Assembly: GCF_013133795.1 (NCBI RefSeq)
Contig: NZ_JABGBN010000008.1
Location: forward strand, 1 to 64,000
Direction of reading: 5' to 3'
Length of the DNA: 64,000 nucleotides
From: Pelistega suis
GTDB lineage: Bacteria > Pseudomonadota > Gammaproteobacteria > Burkholderiales > Burkholderiaceae_B
Both the position numbers and the translations under genes were made by a program. Each line of letters starts with the position of its first letter. The first letter of the stretch is position 1. This document shows, one piece after another, positions 1 through 9,200 of this stretch. The notes below the pieces were generated by a model. That model was not told the origin of the DNA and made no database searches. It worked only from the letters and a program-made list of their open reading frames with translations.

Positions 1-2
1 AT

Positions 3-143
3 AGTGAGGCAGCGGCAGCACGTTATGGTTTATCGGCCTTTGATATTTTGGTGGAGTTAGGTAAGCGTCGTATGGTCGGTGGACAAGAGGACATGATTGT
101 CGATGTGGCGTTAGATTTGGTGCGTAAACAGCAAGGAGTGTAA
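3..143 (+). CDS. nbaI: 4-hydroxy-2-oxovalerate aldolase, C-terminal fragment
   Basis: Only the last 46 codons lie in the window, because the gene starts before it. The tail contains [13 protein letters not shown] and [15 protein letters not shown], which resemble the C terminus of DmpG/MhpE-type aldolases. These split 4-hydroxy-2-oxovalerate into pyruvate and acetaldehyde, with the acetaldehyde passed to a partner dehydrogenase. The position directly before nbaG-F-C-D matches the known nba gene order (J-I-G-F-C-D), which supports the name. The stop is 4 nt before the next start, so the genes are in one operon. Confidence 0.75.
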   Translation, partial: SEAAAARYGLSAFDILVELGKRRMVGGQEDMIVDVALDLVRKQQGV

Positions 144-147
144 GGTC

Positions 148-909
148 ATGGATAAAAAAGAAATTGCCCAAAAATTAGATGCTGCTGCTGTTAATGCACA
201 AGCAGTAGAACAGTTTGCGACAGGCTTATTTGACTTAAAAGAAGCCTATGATATTCAACGTGAAGTCATCGCTCATCGAGTCCATCGTGGTTTTCCAATT
301 TGCGGTATTAAGATGGGATTTACTAGTATCGCTAAAATGCGTCAAATGAATGTCCATAGCTTGATTTGGGGCTTGCTCACGACCGATATGTTAATTGAGG
401 ATGCGAGTACGATTAAACGTTCTAATTTTGTGCATCCTCGAGTAGAACCAGAGGTCTGCTATTTAATTAAGAAAGATATTGACCGTCCGCTCAATGCCTT
501 AGAAGCCGTTGATTATATTGAAGCGGTAGCGCCAGCCCTAGAAATCATTGACTCTCGTTTCCGTGATTTTAAATTTGATTTAAATAATGTTGTTGCTGAT
601 AATTGCTCATCTTCAGGCGTTGTCGTAGGTTCGTGGTCTCGTGATTTTCATCATTTAACGAATGCCTACGTTGGTTTGAATATTAATGGTAAGCCTGTTC
701 AAGCAGGTTCGACAGCGGCGATTTTAGGTAATCCTATGCGTTCAGTAGTGCAGGCCTCTGCTCTATTAGCAGAGCGAGGCGAGGTATTGCCAGCAGGCAG
801 TCTATTGATGGCGGGAGCGGCTACTTCTGCAGAAGCCTTGAATGTTGGTGATTATGTTGAGGTAGAAATTAGCAAATTAGGTAGAGCTAGTTTCTACGTA
901 GGGGAGTAG
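148..909 (+). CDS. nbaG: 2-oxo-3-hexenedioate (4-oxalocrotonate) decarboxylase
   Basis: This 253-residue protein belongs to the hydratase/decarboxylase family of meta-cleavage pathways (DmpH/DmpE, FAH-like fold). Visible family features are KMGFTS near residue 55, the metal-binding stretch VEPEVCYLI near residue 98, and AGSTAAILGNPMRSV near residue 187. Decarboxylase and 2-oxopent-4-enoate hydratase are hard to separate by eye. The decarboxylase is preferred because it sits between the aldolase and the 2-aminomuconate deaminase, the nbaG position in the described nba cluster. It would turn 2-oxo-3-hexenedioate into 2-oxopent-4-enoate. It is 3 nt from the next gene. Confidence 0.75.
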   Translation: MDKKEIAQKLDAAAVNAQAVEQFATGLFDLKEAYDIQREVIAHRVHRGFPICGIKMGFTSIAKMRQMNVHSLIWGLLTTDMLIEDASTIKRSNFVHPRVEPEVCYLIKKDIDRPLNALEAVDYIEAVAPALEIIDSRFRDFKFDLNNVVADNCSSSGVVVGSWSRDFHHLTNAYVGLNINGKPVQAGSTAAILGNPMRSVVQASALLAERGEVLPAGSLLMAGAATSAEALNVGDYVEVEISKLGRASFYVGE

Positions 910-912
910 TGA

Positions 913-1335
913 ATGAGTAAAGTAGAAGGTTTAATTGAAGGTTTTGTGAAGCCTCGAGGTAGTTTTCCTCACTTTAAACGTGCTGGTGATTTTATCTTTG
1001 TTTCTGGTACAAGCTCTCGCCGACCTGACAATAGTTTTGAAGGTGTTCAAGTTGATGAAATGGGAGTGACTAATCTTGATATTCGTGTTCAGACACGAGC
1101 GGTTATCACTAATATTAAAAACATTTTAGAAAAAGCAGGTGCCTCTTTAGAGGATCTTGTAGAAATGAATGTTTACTTAGTCAATATGAATGACTTTGGA
1201 GGCTTTAACGAAGTATGGTCGGAGTTCTTTGATTTTAATGGTCCTACACGTACTACGGTGGCTGTTCATCAATTACCGCATCCGCATTTACTGATTGAAA
1301 TCAAAGCCGTTGCTTATAAGCCGATTGCATCGTAA
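913..1335 (+). CDS. nbaF: 2-aminomuconate deaminase (RidA/YjgF family)
   Basis: A 140-residue RidA-fold protein with the family pattern [14 protein letters not shown], a central [10 protein letters not shown] helix and a terminal [16 protein letters not shown]. General RidA proteins are imine/enamine deaminases. The version in 3-hydroxyanthranilate and 2-aminophenol clusters (NbaF/AmnD, about 142 residues) hydrolyses 2-aminomuconate to 2-oxo-3-hexenedioate and ammonia. The location between nbaG and the 3-hydroxyanthranilate dioxygenase makes that role much more likely than housekeeping RidA. It starts 3 nt after nbaG. Confidence 0.85.
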   Translation: MSKVEGLIEGFVKPRGSFPHFKRAGDFIFVSGTSSRRPDNSFEGVQVDEMGVTNLDIRVQTRAVITNIKNILEKAGASLEDLVEMNVYLVNMNDFGGFNEVWSEFFDFNGPTRTTVAVHQLPHPHLLIEIKAVAYKPIAS

Positions 1336-1345
1336 GGAGATAAGA

Positions 1346-1921
1346 ATGAATTTTAAATTTGGTTTACCTTTAAATTTTAATAAGTGGCTTGATGATAATA
1401 GTCATTTATTAAAACCTCCTGTAGGTAATCAGCAGATTTGGCAAAACTCTGATTATATGGTGACTGTTGTAGGCGGTCCAAATAAGCGAACAGACTTTCA
1501 TGATGATCCTGTGGAAGAGTTTTTTTATCAATTCAAAGGTGAGGCTCATGTATTAGTTTGGGATCGAGGACAATACGAAAAAGTGCATCTACGTGAAGGA
1601 GATATTTGGTTAATGGCTCCTCATGTAATTCACTCGCCTCAGCGCCCTAATCCGGGTAGTTTATGTTTAGTTATTGAGCATAAACGTCCTAAAGAAAAAC
1701 ATGACGCTTTGCAGTGGAGTTGCGCATGTTGCGGTACGTTAATTAAACGTTATGAGATGTCTTTACAAAGTATCGTCAAAGATTTACCTCCTGTTTATGA
1801 GCAGTTTTATGCAACAACGACAGAAGAAAGAACGTGTCCAAATTGTCAGACAGTTCACCCTGGTCGTGAGTATGTGGAGTGGCATAAGACACTTTATGAA
1901 AACTTCAAACATTTGGAGTAA
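1346..1921 (+). CDS. nbaC: 3-hydroxyanthranilate 3,4-dioxygenase
   Basis: A 191-residue cupin that opens the ring of 3-hydroxyanthranilate to 2-amino-3-carboxymuconate semialdehyde. The catalytic Fe(II) ligands His52, Glu58 and His96 are present with the spacing of the Cupriavidus enzyme. The bacterial-type rubredoxin-like second iron site is also there: Cys126/Cys129 (CACC) and Cys164/Cys167 (CPNC). The start at 1346 follows an AAGGAGAT ribosome site. An upstream in-frame start at 1295 would overlap nbaF and was rejected. It is followed at 5 nt by nbaD, the next step. Confidence 0.95.
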   Translation: MNFKFGLPLNFNKWLDDNSHLLKPPVGNQQIWQNSDYMVTVVGGPNKRTDFHDDPVEEFFYQFKGEAHVLVWDRGQYEKVHLREGDIWLMAPHVIHSPQRPNPGSLCLVIEHKRPKEKHDALQWSCACCGTLIKRYEMSLQSIVKDLPPVYEQFYATTTEERTCPNCQTVHPGREYVEWHKTLYENFKHLE

Positions 1922-1926
1922 GCCGT

Positions 1927-2928
1927 ATGAAGATAGATATTCATTCACATTTTTTTCCATTGATTTCTGAAGAGCTTGCTAATTCAGTGGATGCCGAACG
2001 TGCTGCGTGGATTCGATTAGATGATAAAGATCCTAACAAAGGAATGATTATGCTTAATGGTCGGGAGTTTAGACCAGTTTATCGTGCCTTATGGGATCCT
2101 GAGTTTCGTTTAAAAGAATTGGATGAGCAAGGGATTGATACACAAATTGTATGTTCTACACCGGTACTGTTTGGCTATAGTTGGGAAGCACAAAAAGCTT
2201 ATGATTGGGCACAAAAAATGAATGATGAGGCGGTTGCGTTTTGTCAGAAGTATCCTAATCGCTTTAAAGCATTGTCTCAAGTACCTTTGCAAGATGTTAA
2301 GCTAGCCGCTCAAGAGGCATCAAGAGCGAAAGCTTTAGGTTGTGTAGGTGTACAGATTGGTAATCATGTCGGTGATAAGGATCTTAATCACCCTGATTTG
2401 ATTGATTTTTTAATCCATTGTGCCGAAGAAGATATTCCTGTGTTTATCCATCCATGGGATATGATGGGTGGGCCTAATCGTATGAAGGAATGGATGCTAC
2501 CTTGGTTGGTGGCGATGCCTGCTGAGACTCAATTGAGCATGTTAAGTCTTATCCTATCAGGTGCTTTGGAAAAGATTCCTGAGAAAGCAAAGATTTGTTT
2601 TGCGCATGGAGGAGGTAGCTTCCCTTACCTATTAGGCCGAGTGGATAATGCATGGAAGCATCGTGATATTGTAAGAAAAGATTGCCCAAGACCGCCTTCT
2701 GAGTATGCAAAACGATTACATACAGATGCAGCGGTATTCAATCAAGATGCATTAACGATGTTAACTAAGGTGATGGGTGTCGATAATGTGATGATGGGAT
2801 CAGATTATCCATTCCCACTAGGTGAGCAGCCTATCGGCAGTTTAATTGCGGATAGTGTTTCTCTTAGTGCGGATGATAAGGCTAAATTGCTCTATCAAAA
2901 TGCAGAGAAATTCTTTAATCTTAAATGA
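1927..2928 (+). CDS. nbaD: 2-amino-3-carboxymuconate-6-semialdehyde decarboxylase (ACMSD)
   Basis: This 333-residue amidohydrolase-fold enzyme removes the carboxyl group from the unstable product of NbaC. That diverts it from spontaneous quinolinate formation into catabolism. The N-terminal His6-x-His8 zinc pair ([11 protein letters not shown]), [16 protein letters not shown] and the terminal metal aspartate in GSDYPFPLG are all visible. Length matches bacterial ACMSD (about 332-336). It is the last enzyme gene of the visible block. The 2-aminomuconate semialdehyde dehydrogenase of the pathway must lie outside the window, presumably upstream. Confidence 0.95.
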   Translation: MKIDIHSHFFPLISEELANSVDAERAAWIRLDDKDPNKGMIMLNGREFRPVYRALWDPEFRLKELDEQGIDTQIVCSTPVLFGYSWEAQKAYDWAQKMNDEAVAFCQKYPNRFKALSQVPLQDVKLAAQEASRAKALGCVGVQIGNHVGDKDLNHPDLIDFLIHCAEEDIPVFIHPWDMMGGPNRMKEWMLPWLVAMPAETQLSMLSLILSGALEKIPEKAKICFAHGGGSFPYLLGRVDNAWKHRDIVRKDCPRPPSEYAKRLHTDAAVFNQDALTMLTKVMGVDNVMMGSDYPFPLGEQPIGSLIADSVSLSADDKAKLLYQNAEKFFNLK

Positions 2929-2966
2929 TTATTTAGCCTAAAATGGCTTGAATGTCAGGAGACAAA

Positions 2967-3953
2967 ATGATGAAATTAAGTAAATTAATTACTGGTTTAA
3001 CGTTAGCATTGACTTCGTTAGCCGTAGGACAAGTAGCACATGCGAAAAACTTTCGCCTAGGTTTAGTGACACCTGCCACGCATGTATGGACAAAGGCCGC
3101 TGAAAGCTTTTCTAAGGATTTTGAAACGGCGAGTAATGGTGAACATAAAGTGACGGTATTCCCTGCGGGTCAATTAGGCAATGAAGCACAAATGCTTCAA
3201 CAATTACAAACGGGCGCTTTAGATATGGCATTTTTGACAGCAGCTGAGCTAACTAATCGTCATGTGGATATGGGCATTCTTTTTGCTCCTTATCTCGTTA
3301 AGAATGTTGACCAAGTGCCTGCCTTATTGGCTTCTAAGCCTGCTCAAGACTTACTGACTGATTTACCTCGTAAAGCGGGTGTGGTTGGTGTTGCTTATGG
3401 TACGGGTGGTTTGCGTCAGATGATTAGTGTTAATGCGGTTCAATCTGTCGCAGATTTAAAAGGCAAGAAAATTCGCATTACACCGCAAGTGCCACTACAA
3501 GATTTTTATCGTAATCTAGGTGTTGCTCCAATCTCACTACCTTTATCAGGTGTTTTTGATGCCATGAGCAATAAGCAAGTTGACGGTACGGATATGGATC
3601 TGGAAATTATCGTCGGCCTTAAATTGTACGATATTGCGGATACCACATTATTATCCAATCATATGATGTGGCCAGTAGTTGGTGTGGTATCGGCTCGTGT
3701 ATGGAGTACATTATCTGATTCAGATAAGAAAAATATTCAGGACATAATGAGTAAATATCTTGTCGAAACAGGTAGTATTTATAGTGCAAAAGAGAAAGAG
3801 TGGAAACAAGCTTTATTGGCGACAGGCAAAAATACTAAGGAAGTGGGGCCAGAGTTTTTCCAAGATGCTATTAATCAATGGGAGATGAAGTGGGAAAAAC
3901 AAGCGCCTCTCTTAAAAGCGCTACGAGACGCTTCAAAAGAGATTAGCCAATAA
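2967..3953 (+). CDS. TRAP transporter solute-binding protein, DctP family
   Basis: A 328-residue periplasmic binding protein with a clear signal peptide ending near AHA-KNF. It has a DctP/TAXI-like body, including QLGNEAQMLQQLQTGALDMAF and DLKGKKIRI. It captures a carboxylate for the two membrane subunits that follow. Two adjacent ATG codons (2967, 2970) sit behind AGGAG, and an in-frame ATG at 2952 precedes that site and is unlikely. Linkage to nbaGFCD suggests the ligand is 3-hydroxyanthranilate, another kynurenine-pathway acid or a related aromatic/dicarboxylic acid. The ligand cannot be read from sequence. Confidence 0.9.
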   Translation: MMKLSKLITGLTLALTSLAVGQVAHAKNFRLGLVTPATHVWTKAAESFSKDFETASNGEHKVTVFPAGQLGNEAQMLQQLQTGALDMAFLTAAELTNRHVDMGILFAPYLVKNVDQVPALLASKPAQDLLTDLPRKAGVVGVAYGTGGLRQMISVNAVQSVADLKGKKIRITPQVPLQDFYRNLGVAPISLPLSGVFDAMSNKQVDGTDMDLEIIVGLKLYDIADTTLLSNHMMWPVVGVVSARVWSTLSDSDKKNIQDIMSKYLVETGSIYSAKEKEWKQALLATGKNTKEVGPEFFQDAINQWEMKWEKQAPLLKALRDASKEISQ

Positions 3954-3994
3954 TTAATTTTATTCTTTACGCAAAGTAGTTAAGGTAGGGTGTT

Positions 3995-4552
3995 ATGCGT
4001 AGTCAATTAAAAAAACTGTCCAATTATTTAGCCTCCTTTGAATTAGCTTTTGCTGGATTCTTGGTTGCTCTCATGACAATTCTGATAGTGATTAATGTGG
4101 TTACGCGAGCACTCAACCATGCCCTCTTTTGGGTGGATGAAGCGGCCATATTTGTCATGGTATGGGCCGTATTTTTGGGCTCTATTGTGTTGATGAAACG
4201 CCGTCAGATGGTAGCAGTAACACTTATTAAGGATTGGCTACCGCCATCCTTAAAACAGCTTTATGGCGTTATTTATGATTTGAGTATTTTGGTCTTTGCC
4301 ATTTTATTATTGGTATTTTCTTGGATTTGGTATCAACCATATGATTTATGGTTGCATAACTTTGATGTGATGGAGTTTAGTGCTTCATCAATGAATTTCA
4401 TTTATCAAGAAATCAGTAATACTCTGCGATGGCCAAAATATGTGGTCTGGTGGATTATTCCTTATATGGGTTTATCTTGTTTATTTCATTCCGCTGTCAA
4501 TTTACTTAATGATCCGACAGGTAAATATGTGCTTGAGGAGGAAACAAAATGA
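3995..4552 (+). CDS. TRAP transporter small permease, DctQ family
   Basis: A 185-residue membrane protein with about four hydrophobic segments. It has the DctQ pattern FWVDEAAIFVMVWAVFLGS near residue 45, followed by a KRRQMVAV loop. DctQ is the small membrane subunit that partners the large DctM channel. Its stop overlaps the start of dctM in an ATGA arrangement (4549-4552), indicating translational coupling. The gap of 41 nt from the binding-protein gene holds no terminator. Confidence 0.9.
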   Translation: MRSQLKKLSNYLASFELAFAGFLVALMTILIVINVVTRALNHALFWVDEAAIFVMVWAVFLGSIVLMKRRQMVAVTLIKDWLPPSLKQLYGVIYDLSILVFAILLLVFSWIWYQPYDLWLHNFDVMEFSASSMNFIYQEISNTLRWPKYVVWWIIPYMGLSCLFHSAVNLLNDPTGKYVLEEETK

Positions 4553-5808
4553 CACTAGTGATTTTTCTAGTATTAATGGCGTTGGCAATCCCTGTTGGTT
4601 TAGTGTTAGCGCTCACGGCAGTGTTCTATATTTGGAATAGTGATAATACTATCTTATTTCAGTCGTATGGTAGCCAATTTTTCTCAGCTATTGAGAATTA
4701 CGGTTTATTAGCCATTCCGCTATTTATTTTGGTAGGCGAGCTGATGAATGAGGGAGGATTAACTCAGCGTTTGATTCAGTTTGCGCGTGTATTTTTTGGT
4801 GGTGTACGAGGAGGGTTGGCGTATATCAATTTATTGGCCAATATGATGATGGCAGCAATTTTGGGCTCTGCTGTAGCACAAATTGCCATTATGTCCCAAG
4901 CCATGGTGCCAGAGATGGAAAAAGAAGGGTATGACAAAACTGTCGCGACCTCCGTAACAGCGAGTGCTGGTATTCTAGGTGCGATTATTCCTCCTTCTAT
5001 GATGTTTGTTATTTTTGGTGTGTTGGCACAAGTATCTATTGGGAATATGTTTGTAGCAGGCTTGATTCCGGGTATATTGCTGGGTTTAGGTATGTTGGTG
5101 GTGATTTTCTTCATTGGCTTAAAAAATCCCTATCCTAAAGGTCAATGGTTAACGCCAAAAGAAGCATTGAAAGCGACGCTAAATGCAATTCCTGCCTTAC
5201 TGATTCCTGTGGTAATTATCCTAGGTATTTTGTTAGGCATTACAACACCGACAGAATCTGCTGGCGTAGCATGTTTAATTGCTTTACTCGTTGGATTGTT
5301 TGGCTACAAAGAATTAAAGATTTCGACGCTTCCTGCTTTGTTAAAAAGAACAGTCATTAGTACGAGTACAGTCGTATTTTTAATCGCAGCGGCAGGTGTG
5401 TTTGGTTGGACCATTACGTATGAGCAAATTCCAGAAAAAGTAGCCATGTGGATTACAGCATCTACCAATAATCCAATTGTCTTTTTATTCTTGGTATGTG
5501 CGTTATTAATGGCGATTGGTACCGTGTTGGATGGTATTGCGGCATTAATTTTGGTTGTACCTATCTTATTACCTATTGCAACGATGAATTATGGTATTGA
5601 TACCTACCATTTTGGTGTTATCATTTGTATCGTGTTAGTTCTTGGCTTATTGACACCTCCCGTTGGCTCAGGTTTATTTGTGGCCTCTTCGATTACAGGG
5701 ATTAAACCGGGCAAGTTATTCATTGGACTATTACCATTTTTATTGGTTGTCTCATTGATTGTGTGTTTATTGGTGATATTTCCAGTATTGACCACGGGAT
5801 TGATTTAG
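4549..5808 (+). CDS. TRAP transporter large permease, DctM family
   Basis: A 419-residue integral membrane protein with about a dozen hydrophobic segments. Family signatures include ENYGLLAIPLFILVGELM, TASAGILGAIIPPSMMFVIFG and LGLLTPPVGSGLFVASSI. It is the sodium-coupled transport channel of the tripartite system and completes a P-Q-M set. A strong hairpin terminator follows, so this is probably the end of the 3-hydroxyanthranilate operon. Confidence 0.93.
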   Translation: MTLVIFLVLMALAIPVGLVLALTAVFYIWNSDNTILFQSYGSQFFSAIENYGLLAIPLFILVGELMNEGGLTQRLIQFARVFFGGVRGGLAYINLLANMMMAAILGSAVAQIAIMSQAMVPEMEKEGYDKTVATSVTASAGILGAIIPPSMMFVIFGVLAQVSIGNMFVAGLIPGILLGLGMLVVIFFIGLKNPYPKGQWLTPKEALKATLNAIPALLIPVVIILGILLGITTPTESAGVACLIALLVGLFGYKELKISTLPALLKRTVISTSTVVFLIAAAGVFGWTITYEQIPEKVAMWITASTNNPIVFLFLVCALLMAIGTVLDGIAALILVVPILLPIATMNYGIDTYHFGVIICIVLVLGLLTPPVGSGLFVASSITGIKPGKLFIGLLPFLLVVSLIVCLLVIFPVLTTGLI

Positions 5809-5824
5809 TTTTCTTGATATAAGT

Positions 5825-5870
5825 AAATGGCCAGATATGAATGGTTTATTCATATCTGGCCATTTTATAT
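5825..5870 (+). terminator. Strong intrinsic terminator after the TRAP operon
   Basis: An 18-bp perfect inverted repeat (5825-5842 with 5848-5865, 5-nt loop) with A-rich and T-rich flanks. It works as a terminator for the plus-strand operon and is symmetric enough to act on leftward transcripts too. Confidence 0.85.
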
Positions 5871-5884
5871 TAAACGTTAGATTA

Positions 5885-6232
5885 TTATTTCACTCTTAAC
5901 TGCGCTTTAATATCTGTCTCGCCCGCCTCAAAAAGAGCGCGGGCTTTTTCTGCTTTAATTCGTGCTTCTTCGGCTTTTTGAGCACTAGCTGCCACGCGTT
6001 TTTCATAGACATTTAAGCGAGTGGATTGTAGTCTAGACGCATGATATCTGGCGTTGGCTTCGGCCTCTCTAGCTTGTCGAATAGTTATATCATTTGGGTT
6101 ACGTGCGGCTTCTTAGACTTGGTTGAGTGCTTGTGCTTGTTACGGAGGCATTTAAACCAAGCGCCAGTAGGCAAAATAAACTTAATCGTATAATAACTTC
6201 CCAGTATATTTATAGTTTTGAGGGGCGTATTA
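5885..6232 (-). pseudogene. Broken gene for a small exported Ala/Glu/Arg-rich helical protein
   Basis: The 451-nt stretch between the TRAP operon and putA contains no intact gene. Read on the minus strand, an open stretch of about 76 codons ends at 5885 and encodes a charged helical segment (IRQAREAEANARYH ... AQKAEEARIKAEKARALFEA). It has no start codon and is closed upstream by an in-frame TAA at 6113-6115. Just upstream, in another frame, there is a signal-peptide-like stretch (IIRLSLFCLLALGLNA). The simplest reading is a small periplasmic or lipoprotein-like gene destroyed by frameshift and stop mutations. Its family is not recognised. Confidence 0.5.
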
Positions 6233-6245
6233 GCATCACCCCTCT
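6219..6245 (-). terminator. GC-rich hairpin behind putA
   Basis: The inverted repeat GAGGGG/CCCCTC lies just past the putA stop. It lacks a U-run in the putA direction, so it may be a weak terminator or a 3'-end stabilising hairpin. Confidence 0.35.
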
Positions 6246-6259
6246 GTGTACACTACATT

Positions 6260-9200
6260 TTATACAATTGTCATTAGACTCGCATTACCGCCCGCTGCTG
6301 CGGTATTGGTACTGATGGATTGTTCATGTACCAAGGCAATTTCTGGGTAGTGTATGCCTTCATGGATAGCCGTGCTGGTTAAGCCGTAGGCGATAATAAT
6401 AGGTCCCTGACGTTTACTTAAACGTAGATTCAATTCGCGTAATTTATCGCTATCACCTTCAAATAATGCCCCGTCTAATGCAGTCGTATCTATCTCTGTT
6501 TCTTTGATAAAACGCATCGATTGACGTAGGTTTGAATCGATGGACTTCATCCATTCACGCACTTCTGCGGTATCCATGAGAACCGCAGTATTTCCTGCTT
6601 GCAGTACTTGTTTGAGCTGAAGTGCTAAACCTTGCTCAGTTGCTGGGATAATAAGCATATTGCCACGAGGGATTAGGCGATATACATTGCTTTCACCTGT
6701 AGGGCCTGTTAATACGGCTTGTAGGCTATTCTTATCACCGAGCTTAAAAGGAGTAGGTAATGTTTGATTACCTAAGCTTAAGAGGCGGAATAAGTAGAGT
6801 GGACCACCTGCTTTAGGGCCTGTGCCTGATAGTCCTTGCCCCCCAAATGGTTGTACACCGACTACCGCGCCGACAATGTTGCGATTGACGTAAATATTAC
6901 CAGCATGAATACTATTGGTCACGTGTTGAATGGTTTCATCAATACGAGAGTGAATACCAAAAGTCAGTCCGTAACCAGTGCTATTAATATCACTAATTAA
7001 TTGATTAATATTCTCTCGTTTATAGCGTAATACATGTAAGACAGGGCCAAAGACTTCACGCTCTAAATCCGCTATGCTATTGAGTTCAATCAATGTCGGA
7101 GGGATAAATGTACCATTACTTGCGGAGTCTAATAACTGAATCTGCTCTACTTTTAGACCTTTGCTACGCATTTTGTCAATATGTTTTTGGATAATGCCTT
7201 GCGCTTGTGCATCAATCACAGGACCAATATCGGTTGATAATACATGAGGATTACCGACGCGAAGCTCTTTCATCGCACCTTTAATCATCGTGAGAACACG
7301 GTCAGCACTTTCTTCTTGTAAGCAAAGTACGCGCAATGCTGAACAACGTTGTCCTGCTGAGTCAAACGCAGAGTTTAAAACATCTGAGACCACTTGCTCA
7401 GCTAATGCTGATGAATCCACAATCATGGCATTTTGACCGCCTGTCTCTGCGATGAGTGGAATCGATTGCCCATGTTTATCAAGACGGCTTGAGAGTTTGC
7501 CGGCAATTAAACGTGCTACTTCCGTTGAGCCTGTAAACATAACTCCGTGGATAGCCTCACTCGAAATTAATTGGTCGCCTACTGTTTCACCTTGACCAGG
7601 GAGTAACTGCACGGCGTCAGTAGGAATGCCCGCTGCATGAAGAATAGCGATACCTTGAGCAGCAATTAAAGGCGTCTGCTCAGCAGGTTTGGCGAGTACG
7701 ACATTACCTGCGGCTAATGCGGCAGCAACTTGTCCCATGAAAATCGCTAATGGGAAATTCCAAGGACTAATACACACCACTGTGCCAAGAGGGCGTTGTT
7801 GTTCAATATCAAAATGCTCTTCTATTTGATCAGCATAGTATCGTAAGAAATCAACTGCTTCACGGACTTCAGCAATCCCATTATTAAAGGATTTACCCGC
7901 CTCTCGTGTGATAAGACCGAGCAAGTTTTGCATATTTTCTTCTAGCAAGTTACCTGCACGGCGAAGTAGGGCAGCACGTTCGCTAATTGGTGTAGAGCGC
8001 CAGATGGGTGAGATTTGCTGTGCTCTTTCGATGGCTATTTGTACTTCTTCGGCTGTGGCTTCAATCACTTCACCGACTTGGTCTTTGTGATTAGCAGGAT
8101 TTAATACAGTAACGGCACGTGTATTATCCCATTGGGCTAAGGTGCTAGGAGCGGCTTGCCATGTTGTATTGCCACTATTCAAAAGAGAGGCAGCGAGTGA
8201 ACCAAGACGATGTTCGTTACTTAAATCTAAACCATTTGAGTTGGCGCGTTCACTAGCGCTTGTTTTATATAAATCGCGCGGTAGCGGGATTTTATCGTGT
8301 GGTGCACCGAGCGGAGAAATTTTGCTTGCTATATCAAGAGGGCTTTGTACAAGACTATTGAGGTCTACATTATCGCTAGCGATTTGATTAACGAAAGAAG
8401 TATTGGCGCCGTTTTCTAAAAGACGACGTACTAGATAGGCCAACAAGGTCTCGTGTGTACCCACTGGTGCATAGATGCGACAAGGGCGATTAAGTTTTTT
8501 ATCGCCTACAACTTCTTCGTAAAGAGGCTCTCCCATGCCATGTAGGCATTGAAATTCGTATTGACCACGGTAATAATTATTGCCAGCGAGGTGGTAAATA
8601 GAAGCAAGTGTTTGTGCGTTGTGTGTAGCAAATTGCGGGAAAATTGCCTCAGGAACGGACAATAATTTTTTAGCACAAGCAAGATAAGAGACATCGGTGT
8701 AGACCTTGCGGGTATAAACAGGATATCCCTCTAAACCATCTAATTGTGCACGTTTAATCTCGCTATCCCAATAAGCACCTTTTACAAGACGAATCATGAG
8801 ACGGTGATTGGTGCGACGTGCGAGGTCAATCACAAAATCAATGACAAAAGGGGCACGTTTTTGGTAGGCTTGAATCACAAAACCAATGCCGTTCCAGCCT
8901 TTGAGGGATTCGTGTTGGCATAGACCTTCTAATAAGTCGAGAGAAATTTCTAAGCGATCCGCTTCTTCGGCATCAATATTTAAACCGATATCATATTGAC
9001 GGCATAATTGAGTGAGCTTTAATACGCGAGGGAAAAGCTCACTCATCACACGTTCATATTGCGCGCGTGAGTAGCGTGGGTGTAGGGCAGAAAGTTTGAT
9101 AGAAATGCCGGGGCCCTCATAGATACCACGACCAGCAGACGCTTTACCAATGGCGTGAATAGCTTGTTCGTAATCACGATAATAGCGAGCGGCATCTTCT

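Noticed and set aside
1295-1345. Longer form of the 3-hydroxyanthranilate dioxygenase beginning inside nbaF
   Set aside because: The ATG at 1346 follows AAGGAGAT and places the iron ligands at the usual positions.
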